A model generated the notes under the pieces. It was not told where the DNA came from. It made no database searches and was given only the letters and a program-made list of their open reading frames with translations. Position numbers and translations under genes: made by a program. 64,000 nt of DNA from Pteria penguin (lineage: Eukaryota > Mollusca > Bivalvia > Pterioida > Pteriidae). The first letter of the stretch is position 1. Every line of letters begins with the position of its first letter. The DNA is taken from NCBI GenBank assembly GCA_035048485.1, contig CM068583.1:48241790-48305789 (forward strand), read 5' to 3'. Positions 1 through 12,308 of the stretch are shown piece after piece.

Positions 1-516
1 ATCACTTTATTTTATCGTCTGTAATGCTTTACTTTTTTCATATTCATGGAGGTATAGAGTGGTAAAGCAAACTTAAACATTGGATGCAAACCACTGGTGC
101 ACGGTTACGCATGTAGATATTCACCGATTCAACTGAAACTTGATAGTGAGGAAACCCGGAATATAAGCATTCGGTTGCCCAGGAACAAATTATATTGGTA
201 CATTTTAAATAATTGAAAACCACTTCATACGGGGTCATTACTTACGCAATGATTTCCGTTTATTGTTGGGCGGTTCAACTGGGATATTGACCGCATAGTA
301 TTCTCATATCTATACAAAAATATAGTACAGAAAATATGCTTCAAGTTTCGTTGAGAAACATTTGTGATTACGAAAACTGAGAAGACAAACTGTAACTACT
401 CATATACATACTCATGTATAATTAAATGGATCTCAGAAATTTTGTAACGATTTATTTATGCACATACTTTACATATACGCAGTAAGCTGCTTATCCACGT
501 GATATACAGTTGGGAA

Positions 517-570
517 ATTGTTGTTAGTGTCATAGTCAGGTGACACCACTTACTTACGTATTTTGCAATG
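517..570 (+). mobile_element. Terminal-module fragment of the bivalve dispersed element
   Basis: ATTGTTGTTAGTGTCATAGT, GTGACACCACTTAC and CGTATTTTGCAA line up almost base for base with 59846-59900. No middle module is recognisable next to it. Confidence 0.5.
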
Positions 571-1845
571 ACTGATTCTAGGTAATGCGCTTTGATTGGA
601 TGTTTGTATAGGAAAACGTTATTGTAAGACAAAATACTTTATATTTTCTGGTTTTAGGGGCTTTAATAAATCACTTATAATCACTTACGTAAACTATGAT
701 TGTTTCTGTCTTCCTGTTTTGCATTTAAAAAACATTTATCATACATTTTTGATAATGGCATGTATTTTATGGGCAGTATCACGGATTGTAATATCGGAGA
801 GTGACGAAAGAGTTTCAATTAGAAAGAATATTCTGAGCTTGCATTGAAAAGTAAAAATCATTCATGATGCGAGACAATTAAACATCACATCAAATGTGAA
901 ATCTCTCAACGCGTTTGTCAATGGGACTATGTTTCCTTTATCCGTGAACGAAGTGGCTTATTTAATGCAACGTTTGCCTTTATCAGTCTCGACAGACTCA
1001 GAAAAGGAACCATTCATAGGAAATATAAATGTTAATGAATTCCTCTTTTGCATACATATTTAGAGAATCATGACGATTTCAGCAAACAACATAAACTATC
1101 TTAATTAGTTATCGTAAAAGTCTGACGCCATAATTGAAATACGTTCGGAAACAGTATATCATGGCACCATATTAGTATTCTAGTAGTGGATAGAAGCAAT
1201 TAAATGTTGTGGGGAAATGGTGTTCATTCAACAATTATTAGAATTCCACTCAGAAGAAAAGCCTCTATACAAGTTCTGAGTGATATGAATGTTAGACATC
1301 ATGTCTTTCCTATAAAATGACAAATCTGATAATAGCCATTATTTGGCACTTTGTTTTGTGTTTCTGACCTGCTTCTACACTGTAAAACATTTAAGATTCC
1401 AACTTGAAAGTATTTCAAAACATCCAGTTCTAATATTGGACATTCAGTAAGAAGAGTGGAGGGTGCTAAGGGTACCCACTATAATACGCCCGTTACAGAT
1501 AGTTCCAATATGGTACTGGCATCAAAATCCGGCAAGTTTTCAACTTATTAAAAACAAATGGTGCAAATGTTAGATTGTTAACTTAGATTACATCATAATT
1601 AGCATATTGTAATTCAGATATTATAGATAAGAAAAGATAAATTAAGATAGAGTGCATTATGTGATACGAGTCATTGTTTTATATTGTGAGTATATTGTGC
1701 TGTATATAACAAAGATGCTTTTACATAGTAGCACGTCATCGCCATGGATATAAGCGGATCATTATAATAAAAGTATTTTTATCTTGGATAATAAACCGGC
1801 AAAACTATATCCGAGGCTAAATCACGTTATTTCAGACATGAACAA
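571..1845. other. Intergenic, no recognisable gene
   Basis: AT-rich. The 83-codon + ORF at 596-847 has no recognisable domain and no splice context that would support it. Confidence 0.6.
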
Positions 1846-2415
1846 ACTGTACAACAGACCAGAACCACACGATGCAAATCATAACAGAGAAAAAAACCTA
1901 TACGGACAACAAATCGCAACTGCACAACATGAATCATATAACAAAACGGACAACAGACCAGAACACATATCAATCATTCAAAAGAAACAAACCTATATGG
2001 AAAAACCAGGCCAGAACCTCACGACATCAATCATACAATAGACTTAAACCTTATGGACAACTTATCATTACCACAGGAAATCAATCATATAGCAGAAACA
2101 AACCGAGCAAGGACTATAGACCAGAATCACACCACCTCAATCATTCAACAGAAATAAACATATACGGACAACAGATCGAAATCACGAGACATTATTCACA
2201 TAAACACACACACACAAATAGATAAAGACATCAGAGCAGAACAACAGAACATCAGTAGAAACTAAAATATCAACAACCAGAAACAATATCTATGGACAAC
2301 AGGACATCAATCATACAACAGAAACAAATCGGACAACAGACCACAACCAAACGACATCAATCAAATAACAGAAACAAACCGGACAACAGAACACAACCAA
2401 ACGGTATCAATCATA
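1846..2415. repeat. Degenerate ~55-bp minisatellite
   Basis: Elements GGACAACAGACCAGAAC, GACATCAATCATA and ACAGAAACAAACC recur in that order about ten times at roughly 55-60-bp spacing, with substitutions and indels. The strand is strongly A- and C-rich. The two overlapping + ORFs here (1784-2041, 1872-2225) follow the repeat and are not convincing genes. Confidence 0.8.
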
Positions 2416-2654
2416 TAACAGGAAAAAAAAAAGGACCGGAGTAACCAGACATCCATTGGACCTAGAAAATTAGACAGAGGCAATATGAATATTTTGCAAA
2501 TTTTTCTCAAGTTTCTTGTGTGTGTGTGTATGCTCACCTTCGAAGAGGAGGGGGTATATTGCACTCTTGCTGTCGATTTGGTCGGTAGGTCTGTAATCAG
2601 AACAGTTTACATTATCTCCTAAATATTGAAATGAAATTTGACATACAGACACAT

Positions 2655-3000
2655 CACGAGAATATCTAGGTCGGGTTCTGCTTTGGTCACCATCCAGCAG
2701 TTTTTGACAGAGTTACAACCTTTGAATTTAGAAAATTTACAATAATTCACCGTTTCCATTCTTTATCTCTGTAATGAGTGCGTGTATTGAAATGAAAATT
2801 TTTCATAGGTGGGTTGATTATGATTTTCAGGTCAAAGGTCACCGAGTGCAATGCAGTACTGTGTACGGTGTCCGCCCAATACCTTGAGAATTCTCTGCTT
2901 GATAGTGATAATATTTCATATGTAGGTTGATTATGAGTAGTAGATATCCCTGTCGATTCTCAAATGAAAAGGTCAAAGGTCACCCAGTACATGTATAATT
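2655..3000. repeat. Degenerate bivalve dispersed repeat carrying two DR1 motifs
   Basis: GACAGAGTTACAACCTTTGA followed by two diverged direct copies of a TTTCATA..GGTTGATTATGA to GGTCAAAGGTCACC segment about 140 bp apart. I recall GAGTTATGGCCCTT and AAGGTCAAAGGTCA as hallmarks of a common oyster repeat. Each copy has a perfect AGGTCAAAGGTCA, at 2829-2841 and 2970-2982. Confidence 0.55.
2829..2982 (+). promoter_or_regulatory. Two perfect DR1 nuclear-receptor motifs, 141 bp apart
   Basis: AGGTCAAAGGTCA at 2829-2841 and 2970-2982 is two AGGTCA half-sites with one spacer base, the consensus for RXR heterodimers, HNF4 and COUP-TF type receptors. Both lie inside a dispersed repeat and no gene is seen nearby, so function is untested. 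Confidence 0.35.
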
Positions 3001-3591
3001 TTATACAATTGTACAATATAGTGCCAGAAAGGGGGCATATATGCTTTACAAACATCTCGGGTTTGTTCTTTCTCTTTTTTTTAATGCCTTGTTTTTCGTC
3101 ATACAAATATTGTTGCACTTAAATGGTATGATAATATTATATCTAAAACAGCATATATTGAAGCATTATATATATTATATATGTTCATTTAACCGGGTTT
3201 TTATGAAGTCTCTTCATGATCCATTTTTAGTGTTTTAATACTGTGACAAAGGCTGTAATTTATGGTTTGGCAATATATTATTGAAGAAACTCTCTATTCT
3301 TAATAACTGGTACATGTTTCCTAAAACGAATACCACTTCAACATATCGTCGATTTAAAACAAAGTTTTATTAAAACATGCATATCGACTTCTCGTATATA
3401 AATGGTTATTATAATATCTTAAACAATCAGACAGTGGAATCATATTACAGTCATCAAATTAAGTAAATCACACTCACACTAAGCAGTATCTCCCTCATGC
3501 ATAGCTCTGTCCTTAGATAGATTCTTTGGTTCACAGTTTGGTCATTTTGGCTTCAACAGTGCTCTTCAAATATTTATATATTATGAGAATT

Positions 3592-3670
3592 CCAACCATT
3601 CGGCCACGAGCATCACTGAAGAGACATAACTTGTCGAAATGCGCATATGGTGCACAAAATTAAAAGGTTC
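3592..3670 (+). mobile_element. Copy of the GAGCATCACTGAAGAGACAT bivalve repeat
   Basis: CGGCCACGAGCATCACTGAA, GAGACATAACTTGTCG and AAATGCGCATATGGTGCA match a sequence I recall as very frequent in mussel and oyster genomes and transcript ends. Class of element unknown to me. A second, shorter copy of the core is at 8683-8715. Confidence 0.6.
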
Positions 3671-4032
3671 TATATTTACAATAAAGATAAAAACAGTAGA
3701 TCATCAGAGTATAATGTCCAATGTATTTTTATTGTGTGTGTTTTGTTGTCTTTTCTCGAGACAACTTGCCTAAATATTTTCCTTCACAGCTGATGAAATG
3801 AACTAAACTTGCAAATGTGTGAGTTTTACATATCGCTATCCTGTAATGTACTATTCACATATTTTGAAAAAGAACTGTACATTGGATACAAACAGTTAAA
3901 ATGGATATATTACTTAACTTATAAAAGAAGTTATTAAACAATGAAAACCTAATCATACAATAGGAAAATATCGAAATAAACTGTTAAGAAATAAATGATG
4001 CATTGTTAGTCAGGGTTTACTCATTGTAGTTT

Positions 4033-4122
4033 TGTGTGTGTGTGTGTGTGTGTGTGTTTGTTTTGTTTTTGTAATTGGGGGGGGGGGTGTTTGTTTGGGG
4101 GGTTTTTTGGGGGGGGGGGGTT
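4033..4122. repeat. (TG)n followed by interrupted poly-G
   Basis: TG repeat at 4033-4058, then at 4077-4120 runs of 10, 6 and 11 G separated by T-rich spacers. The G runs could form a G-quadruplex on the + strand. Confidence 0.9.
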
Positions 4123-5919
4123 GTCGGCGTGGGATCGCTTTTGATTCTATGAAAATTTTGCTTTTATTATTATTGTTGTTGTTGTTGCTGTTGATGATAT
4201 AGTTGTAGTTGTATCAAAACATGTCATTGATTTGAAAATACGAAATAATTCGAATGTATCCAAAGCAAGATTAAGAAAATGGATATAGTCAATCGTTTTG
4301 CAAGTTATAAATAAGAAATAGGTATTTGTCTTCAGCATTTGCTTCAATGATAGATAAATGCTATTGCGTTGGATGATAAATTAATGTTATAATTGCTTTT
4401 TAACACATCCAGTGGGTGTTCATGGATAATTAATGTAATGATGGGACTCGAACACATCCAATGGGTGTTTGTGGATGATCCAAAGTAAACCTTGATTTCG
4501 CAAAAATGCGTTGTTGTTATGTCGCTGTTGAATCGCAACTTATTGACGTGCGTTACAGATACCAAGTTTGAAGCGCTTCATTGAACGGAAGCTAAGCGGT
4601 CGATAATCAATATTTCCCTTAATAAAATGCATATATGTTCTGTGCTCCTTTAAATACTTGCCAAGAATTATATTCCAGTAGCTTAATTAAACACTAGCGC
4701 ATTTATGCCACGTTTTGTTCACAGCTACTCTCAGAGGTCCGTCGGCGCTTAGGAAAATAAACAATGGACTCAAGCTACAATATGTTTGAGCAGTGGATAC
4801 AGTGACAGTGATACGTAATATATCGCTTAATCTAAATCCATTCACGATCGCAAAAGGTAAGATTTAATAACTATATACTTACGTAAGTAGGAATCATCAT
4901 CTTTTTCTTTTTTTTTTTTTTGTTTCTTTTTGTGTGTGTGTGTGTGTGTGTGTAAAACTTACCGTTTCTTGCATATATGTTACTACTAAAAATTACTTTG
5001 TATCTCTGAATTTTATGAACTATGAAATATTTTCATTTCGTGATATACCCCTCATAGTGTACGATGAAAAAGGTGAGTATATTTTCTGTTTAAATCTATT
5101 GAAATGTAATTTGGTGTCCGGTTAAAAATCACGATAACATAGTGCCGACATTGTCTCCGTAAGTTACTTATTAACTCATTACAGCAAGATTTAAAACACT
5201 AGTTCGTTTTCTCGATGATATGAAAGAACATTCATTATCACATGAGCGTATTATTTCACTTGGAATATACTCAAAATGAAACTTCTTTAAATATGTCAAG
5301 ACAAAAATTTTCCTTAAAAATTCTTTAATAAAAGTGATATATGTATGCGAAATTATCGTAAGAGAAACCGGTGTAAAAAATGCACATCAAAGACAAGTCC
5401 AAGTTTATATACACATTCTATATATCGCTTATGTAAAATCAAAATAGTAATTACTACTAACTAAAGATGTATGACGAATATTAAGTATGTAAACCAAACG
5501 AATTACATTGAAGGAATGGAGATATGTGCGTTATATTTTAGTGTTAATTCCTTTACGTATATATATTTTATAAACCAGTACAGTAATTGTAATCCTCCGA
5601 ACTACAATACACATTGTAATAACAATACGTTTGAAAATAATACAGTGGCGTAGCAGATTTAAAATGAGACAGCGCGTTATGCTTATTTAATTTCCGTTAT
5701 ACGTGAATTTGTATACATGTGTTGCAGCTTACATGAAACCTACGGTACGTGTTACAAATGACGCTGAGACAAAAACTGAGTTTTTGGCTATCCAGGATAA
5801 AAACTTTTTTTGCATTCATTTTAGAATCGTGATAGGTATTAGCCACATGTTCGTTAAACATTAGATTTAACGGATACCTACTACTTTTACCTACCACTTT
5901 TATTGTGAGATATATATGC
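4123..5919. other. Intergenic, no recognisable gene
   Basis: AT-rich, several short ORFs under 75 codons. A small direct duplication around AACACATCCAGTGGGTGTT lies at 4400-4480. Nothing else stands out. Confidence 0.6.
4909..4953. repeat. Poly-T and (TG)n
   Basis: A T-rich run followed by a short TG repeat. The + ORF 4934-5125 starts in it and shows nothing recognisable. Confidence 0.9.
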
Positions 5920-6016
5920 ATGTATGTATGTATGTATGTATGTATGTATGTATGTATGTATGTATGTATGTATGTATGTATGTATGTATGTATGTATGTG
6001 TGTGTGTGTATATATG
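5920..6016. repeat. (ATGT)n microsatellite
   Basis: About 20 ATGT units ending in GT and AT repeats. ORFs on both strands here (MYVC and HTYI repeats) are products of it. Confidence 0.97.
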
Positions 6017-7926
6017 TTCAATCTTTGTCCAGATACAAGTTTTCTGTACTTTAGCTCATCAAACAAAGATGCTTTATGAGTTATATAAAAGTTTAATGAA
6101 GCCAATGAGTTACAAATCAAAGTAAAATGTGAAAGAAACTTGTACTATGTAGAATGTTAAAAAAGGACAAGAGATCTGAAAAAAAACTGAAAGAGCGATA
6201 GTCTATGGATATTCGAACAACAGTCTACTGAAAATCAAACAAAGTATAGTATGCATCTATATGGAAATACCAAAAACAAAATGTAGTATTTGGTATTTGT
6301 CAAAGGAAAGAAATAAAAAAAAAAGTTGTTTCTATGTGTCAGAACCCTTTCACAACGTTAACTCGACGGCCATTGCAAATTAACGACATGGAACTTTTAT
6401 GCCTTCACTACCTTGGTCCTATAGCCTTACCTTTTATTTCACGAAAGGCTTCATTGATAAATTTGTCATCGATGAAAGTTGACTTAGATGAATACTAGGC
6501 AGAGATGTAATACAATGGGCAATCAAAAACACATGGAGAGAAGCACAATTTGTTAGATTTATATCCTGATTACAATAGCATAGCATTATGCACAACAAAA
6601 TCTAATATGAATAATGCATGTCATTTCACATTGCTGAAATATAAATTTACAAAAGATCAATGCATATCGCAAGATTTGCTTGGAATTGATTAAAAAATAC
6701 TCTCATATAGAATTAAGCCGTAGATATATTGTTCTCACGTTATGTAACCGTTTGCTTTAAACGACTGATGGGCCAAGTTTTGTCGAGAGATTAATTCATT
6801 AGAGATCTCAGGTCAGTATTTGTTGATATAATTGCTCGTGTGTAGCATTGAGCAATTAGTATTTTCACCACATAAAACTTATTACCTCTAGTCACGATGT
6901 TTGGAAATAAAAACACTAGAACTAATTACCAGTGGGAAATTGGAGTGATTACAAATGTGGTCAAACCTGCAAAATTATTGAAAAGGAAATTCGATATAGT
7001 TACCTAACCATGGTGCATGTGATGGATACCAAAGGCACTCCGCTAGCATTTACACTCAGAATGACAAATGCATATCTGTGAATGAAGCAATACAAAAGAG
7101 ACGAAAACTTAAATAAATTAAAATGTTAATTTTTAATGTCTCCTGAAAACAGTATATCTCTCTTCAATTTATATTAATACAATGTATCTCATGTATATAG
7201 AAATTAGAAATACTCATGAAGGTCGTTAACTCTTATCATTTTTATCACATACATTGGTTAATTAAGCTCAGTCATTGTGGGCCGGCACTAGCCGGCCCAT
7301 CCTTTGATATAAGTTTGGGAAAGTTGCATGCGTTTCTGCGGTACAGTAAAACCACACCCCCAGGATTTTACACCAATGATAAAATTAGGATTTTATTCAC
7401 TGCGGAGAGAGCATGTGTCACCTCTTTGACCCAGTTTGATAGATATATGTAAATGTAGTACGTTACATCAGAGAAGTATTGAATTTGTTGGCATATTTTC
7501 TGGGGATGGGTGTTACCTTACAATTTTTTAATATTTGACGCGCTTTCTCCATAAGCAAAATTATTATTCGGTTGCCTAAATGACTTTTGGTTAATAGCCA
7601 ATCGGAACATTATCGCCATTTTGTTTTTACAAAAATATATCTTTTTTGCGTACGGAAATGGTCGAGTTGTTTTATATTACGACTGAATGGTAGTGTGATG
7701 TAAGTCCTACTAAAACTTTCAGAATACAGAATGCTACGCTAAGAAGGACCAGTTACAATTGTTTCTTCTGGTAAGACGATAAACCTTAATTAGTGTTTAT
7801 AAATTGAAACTTGAGAATAAAAAATTAACTACCAGCACGGCCACACCACTACAGAAAGTTAACCAGTGAAGGGTTGGTTGCCTCAGCAAACCTCGAGTTG
7901 CTTATAGATTGGTTATGTTTTGTGGG
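6017..7926. other. Intergenic, no recognisable gene
   Basis: AT-rich apart from the 7278-7299 palindrome and the slightly less AT-rich 7270-7440. No domain recognised. Confidence 0.55.
7278..7299. other. GC-rich perfect palindrome
   Basis: TGGGCCGGC, loop ACTA, then GCCGGCCCA: 9-bp perfect arms in otherwise AT-rich DNA. It lies inside a 78-codon + ORF (7216-7452) that I cannot assign to any family. Confidence 0.85.
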
Positions 7927-8142
7927 TTGATTTATTAATTATTGTTTCACGTCACTCCACGACTATTTCACGTACATGGTGACGGTATCTACCTGATGCA
8001 TTGCATAGAAATTTATACCTCTGTAACGGATCCTCCCGAAGAAGTGAGGAACCCTTTACGTGCCAAGACAGGTCACCGATGTGCCCACGGCGGAAGTCGA
8101 ACCCGGGACCTTTCGGTCACCTCATCCACTGAGCCCACCGAC
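7927..8142 (-). mobile_element. tRNA-derived SINE, second copy
   Basis: Aligns through most of its length to the 51.4-kb SINE: CACGTCACTCCACGA, CCTGATGCATTGCATA, TTTACGTGCCAAGACAGG, GAACCCGGGACC. The stretch between GTGCC and the tRNA-like head is shorter by about 50 bp. The + ORF at 7942-8199 runs through it and is not a gene. Confidence 0.75.
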
Positions 8143-8682
8143 TTAAAACATATAGTAGATGATATGGCTAGTGATATTAAAAGTACATTTCCATACTAAA
8201 TGCAGGCTAATCCGTACGTCTGATAAAGTCGCTATTGCCATGCTTTATGTACTGAATAGGCTAAATGAACCCAAATATAAACTATTAGCTGAAAAGGAAG
8301 TAATACTGGATATTTATATGTCTGTGGTCGATCATCATGGTCTTTATATGTCTGCTAATTATCAGTCACAGGGCTGTACAATACAAATTTTAAAACGTTA
8401 TTCTGTTTTTAAAATTAATTTCAGTTTTATCAAACATCCCATTCCGGCCCACACTTTGGTGCTTGCACCAAATTGTTTCTTGTTGGTTATTGTTTGATGT
8501 CATCTGTCAGCAGGGGATACTTATTCTGCACGAAATCTAATACTTCTATTGCGTATCACTGCAGAATTTGATTGTGTTATCTTTTAGTTTTACACGAAAT
8601 ATACTTTCATTTCAATGTAAATAATATAACGGATGTTTGCTTAAAATAAATGAAAAAAAAACATATTTACATTATACAAATT

Positions 8683-8715
8683 AATTTGTTGCACCATATT
8701 CGCATTTCGACAACT
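8683..8715 (-). mobile_element. Core fragment of the same bivalve repeat
   Basis: On the minus strand this reads TTGTCGAAATGCGAATATGG then TGCAACAAATT, differing from 3631-3661 by about two changes. The flanks of the two copies do not align, so only the core is shared. Confidence 0.55.
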
Positions 8716-9268
8716 AACCAATCTAATTAACTAATAATTATGATGCTGCAATACTGTGTAGAAAAATTAATTTATCTCTGCAACATACTTGCGGATTGTT
8801 TGTGTTGTCGAGTCTTGCGATGATCAGGGTCTACTAATGTGCAAAATATTTTGGCACGTTAAAGAGAAACCTATCAATGATATATAGAACGATAGTCTCA
8901 CGTAAGCAATAATTCAGATTTTATATTTTCCCTAGTATTTTGTATATCATAAATTTAGTATCACATTTAACGCGTGCGGGTTTCACAGAGGAGATAAGAT
9001 GTTTTATTGTTCGAATTTCACCACCACAAAATATGCCTTGGTTTAACCACAATAATAGTTCTTGCTAAGAGATAACTTACAGTGCATTACACACTTCATT
9101 TCTGATGAGTGCATTTATCCATAAAACATCAAACAACACTCATTATGTACACAGCAATTACTTATGACTGAGAGATTACTAAAATCTTTAGTGTTTATAC
9201 TACCAAGTTTTGGTTTGGTGCATTATATTTACTTGAAAAGAGTCTTTCAAAACGATTAGTATTTAAAG

Positions 9269-9534
9269 GCCCCTGTCACAATGTCAAGAATTGGTGATAC
9301 GAGTTACTCCGATTTTGTGGAGATATGACTCATCGACAATTTCATGGGTTTTATGCAATTCCTGATAAAGATATTCATATTCTTGTTCAGGTCCTATCTC
9401 ACATAAATAAACGAGCAGTGGGATTATTATTTTTGAACGATTTTCAACAACATCTTAACGATTTATGCAAGACACCTTTCAACAACCGAAATTCGACATC
9501 TTCCGAAGAATTTAGTCGAATTGTGACGGGTGTT
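9269..9534. mobile_element. Weak candidate inverted-repeat element
   Basis: CCCCTGTCACAATGTC near 9273 and GAATTGTGACGGGTG near 9518 are imperfect inverted repeats (about 11 of 16). A 71-codon ORF (9325-9540) fills the inside but resembles no family I know. Confidence 0.25.
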
Positions 9535-9730
9535 CAATAAGAAAACTACAAGTGAAAGTGGGGTTTCGATTTGGTGATGAATGCCATGAAAACGTCCACA
9601 ACACATGTTCGAGCTTAGGGCGACACCCAAACGACAAGAGCACGACACAAAACCTCGCACGATTGTTAACCCCTTTCAAAACTTCATTTTGTAAAAGCAG
9701 CAAGATTTTTAAAAAGATGTAACTGGGGGA

Positions 9731-9866
9731 TTTTTTACGTGCCACTCCTGTCATGAAACTTTTTATTGTCTCATCCTTAAAATTACACCGGTGTGCGCAT
9801 GGAGGAAGTCAAACACGGGACTTTTCGGTCACAAATCCAGTACCTAATCCACTGAACTATCCCAGT
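9731..9866 (-). mobile_element. tRNA-derived SINE, head half
   Basis: Contains TTTTACGTGCCACTCCTGTC, TCTCATCC, ACACCGGTGTGCGCA, CACGGGAC and ATCCACTGAAC in the order of the 51.4-kb copy. The tail half is absent. Confidence 0.7.
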
Positions 9867-10130
9867 TTCGTGCAATGTATAAGAGAACTCGAATAACAGT
9901 GGAATGAATATCCTCATCGTGAAGAATGGTAGATAACTCGTGAGGTGTAACTCATAGCTCGCCAGCTGTCGCAGTAACACGTAGCCCCAAATCGTGACAG
10001 TGTGACATTCGCTAAGGCTCACAATTATTACACTGCTTTTCATAAAAGAGAAAGACAGCTGATCAAGCTGTATGACACGAACCACTAAAGACATGCTCAT
10101 AAAACATGATAACAGTAAAAGCATTTAATG

Positions 10131-10240
10131 TTTTGCTAAATGGTAAGTACATGTATTATCTATTTCACATAGGAACAATTAACCCATATAAACTAACAAC
10201 TTTTTGCTAAATGGTTAGTACTATCTATTTCACTTACTGC
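10131..10240. repeat. 71-bp imperfect tandem duplication
   Basis: TTTTGCTAAATGGTAAGTAC and TTTTGCTAAATGGTTAGTAC, each followed by TATCTATTTCAC, start 71 bp apart. Confidence 0.7.
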
Positions 10241-11310
10241 ATGTTTACTTATTTAAGTCATATTAGTGGAATTCGTATTTTACGTTCCCGTTTGGAATAT
10301 CTAGTAGTTCTGGTAAGGCGGACAGAAGAGGCAGTGTTCTATGCATATGAAATTAGCATAGTTGTAGATGAATGTAATTTATTTGAATAAAATCGTGCTA
10401 GTTGTTTGTTTTGCACACACACAGACCTACACACACACACTGAGATATTTGAGGTTAAGTCAAAGAAAGGACTTTGACATTTCCAACCGATTCGTTCATA
10501 AGTGCACTGTTTAAAATGAATAACATTTCTAATATATTTGATTTCACTAGACCACACACAGATTACTGTTGCACTTATAAAATGTATGCATGTCATCCAT
10601 ATTTTCCTCTCATGAGTATTTAAAGTAAAGAACCTCTCTAGAAATAAATTGACTACAGAAGGCTTTAATCTATTTACTTCAGATACCGGGATTTAATACG
10701 GGAAAGGATTCTATCTTCACCTAATCCTGTTTGCTTCTGCCGTTCCCTCAAATAGAATTTTAATAGAACCTGGATTATGCAATCTCCCTTTTTCAGAGAA
10801 ATGATTTCTTCAAGTCGCTTCCATCCCAGGGGTATGCGGAGTATATAGATGTTTCCGAATGAAAGGCTCAATGTTTATTGTTCCAGCTTAATCTTTGTGA
10901 TGTTTACAAACACAAATAAATGCATGTAAGACCCACGTGATCACTATGGTTTTGTGTAGAATTTTTATACTTGATTCTTGAGCATATGCAAAACTGACTT
11001 TTTAAAAGATTCATCATATCATTAAGAATTTATCGAGTACATTCATTCACTGCATCAATACAGATTCATTTTACTCGACTCAGGTGGTGGCAGACAGGTT
11101 ATGAGGAATCAGTGGGGAGAGTTGTTTTATAGTGAGAACACCTTGTTGCAATTCTTTGATTAAGACAATGTAAATATATCATGTTCTGTTATTATACAAT
11201 ATCTATCTCAATATACAATTCACCAAAATATTCAATAATAACAATTCATGTGCGGAACTAGAATGAATCAAGGTGTCCGGAATCCCTCCCCCTTAGAAGT
11301 TGAAATATAT

Positions 11311-11311
<1 letters not shown>

Positions 11312-11354
<43 letters not shown>
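11312..11354. repeat. (AC)n microsatellite
   Basis: About 21 AC units. Confidence 0.97.
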
Positions 11355-11357
<3 letters not shown>

Positions 11358-12199
11358 AGGAATTTGAACGCAGAATTTACAAGGGCTCCTTTTTAATATG
11401 TTATAGAAGAATTTAGAATAAATTTACCTTAAATATGCGAACATAGGGTATACAACTTTAAATTGCCAAAAGATTGAACACATCCCCCTCTTTTGGAAAA
11501 AAAATCCTGGATCCGAGTATGGAATTTGTTGCATTATTTCATTTGTGGTAAACGACATCGGCAACGAACTACTACCTGAAACTGAAGAGGAAATTACCAT
11601 TTTATGATTGGTCGTGTAAGCCGAGTTTGTTAATGTCCTGGAAAGGTTTAGTCGGGCTTGACATTCAATTTCTTTACTTTATGATAGAAGTATATGCAAC
11701 ACCTTTTCAGAAATGTAAGATCATTCGTCAATTAACCTCCACCGGCGGTATGATTACTTTCAAGATGTTACCTGCTGTTCCCTTATTATAATCATTGATG
11801 CACTTTTCCGTGTGTAATCTGTAATCTATAATTACTTTCTGTCGATACCACAAGTGGCGACATCTTTATAGCAAAAAAATGTAGCATTAAAGTATAAGGG
11901 GATCTGTTTGTATTGTGCTGCTGCAAACGACAATCTTTTGGAATCACACATTTTACTATTTGTACTGTTGAAATGATATGCATACAGTGTATATCGAAGT
12001 ATATAGTATAAAAAATATAGAACACAATCATAAAGAGGTGAAAACTGATGTTACGTCAATAAGCAAACCGCTTGGTTTCAAAATGAAGAGAGACATTGTG
12101 TCATGAATAGCTGTTTATGTTATGTAGTACGATATCACGCATTTTTACCGATTGTGACTATAGTAATACTGTTACCACCTCAAATGACAACGAGCTGTA

Positions 12200-12308
12200 T
12201 TATAGCATCACGGCGGGTGTGAACGATCAGCAAGAGATGCTTACCCCTCCATGGCATCTGACTGTAGTTTTTCCTGGGGTCCATGATAGGTAATATCTGT
12301 ATTTTGCC
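12200..12308 (+). mobile_element. Short degenerate copy of the bivalve dispersed element
   Basis: Contains CACGGCGGGTGTGAACGATC, GATGCTTACCCCTCC, TGGCATCTGA and GGGGTCCATG in the same order as the array plus its flank read on the opposite strand, then TCTGTATTTTGCC. The GAGGTGAGA part of the middle module is missing, so it has less than one unit. Its outer edge (TATTATAGCATCACGG) matches the 20.1-kb flank outside the conserved core too. Confidence 0.6.

Larger units (their letters stand above)
9867..12199. other. Intergenic, no recognisable gene
   Basis: AT-rich apart from the listed 71-bp duplication and AC repeat. The 113-codon minus ORF at 9783-10124 begins in the SINE head and has no family resemblance. 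Confidence 0.55.

Noticed and set aside
7942..8199. 85-codon + ORF
   Set aside because: It runs almost entirely through a SINE copy on the opposite strand.
9463..9754. Overlapping minus ORFs of 65 and 80 codons
   Set aside because: The two frames read the same moderately GC-rich stretch, neither has a domain I know, and no splice or polyadenylation context supports a gene.
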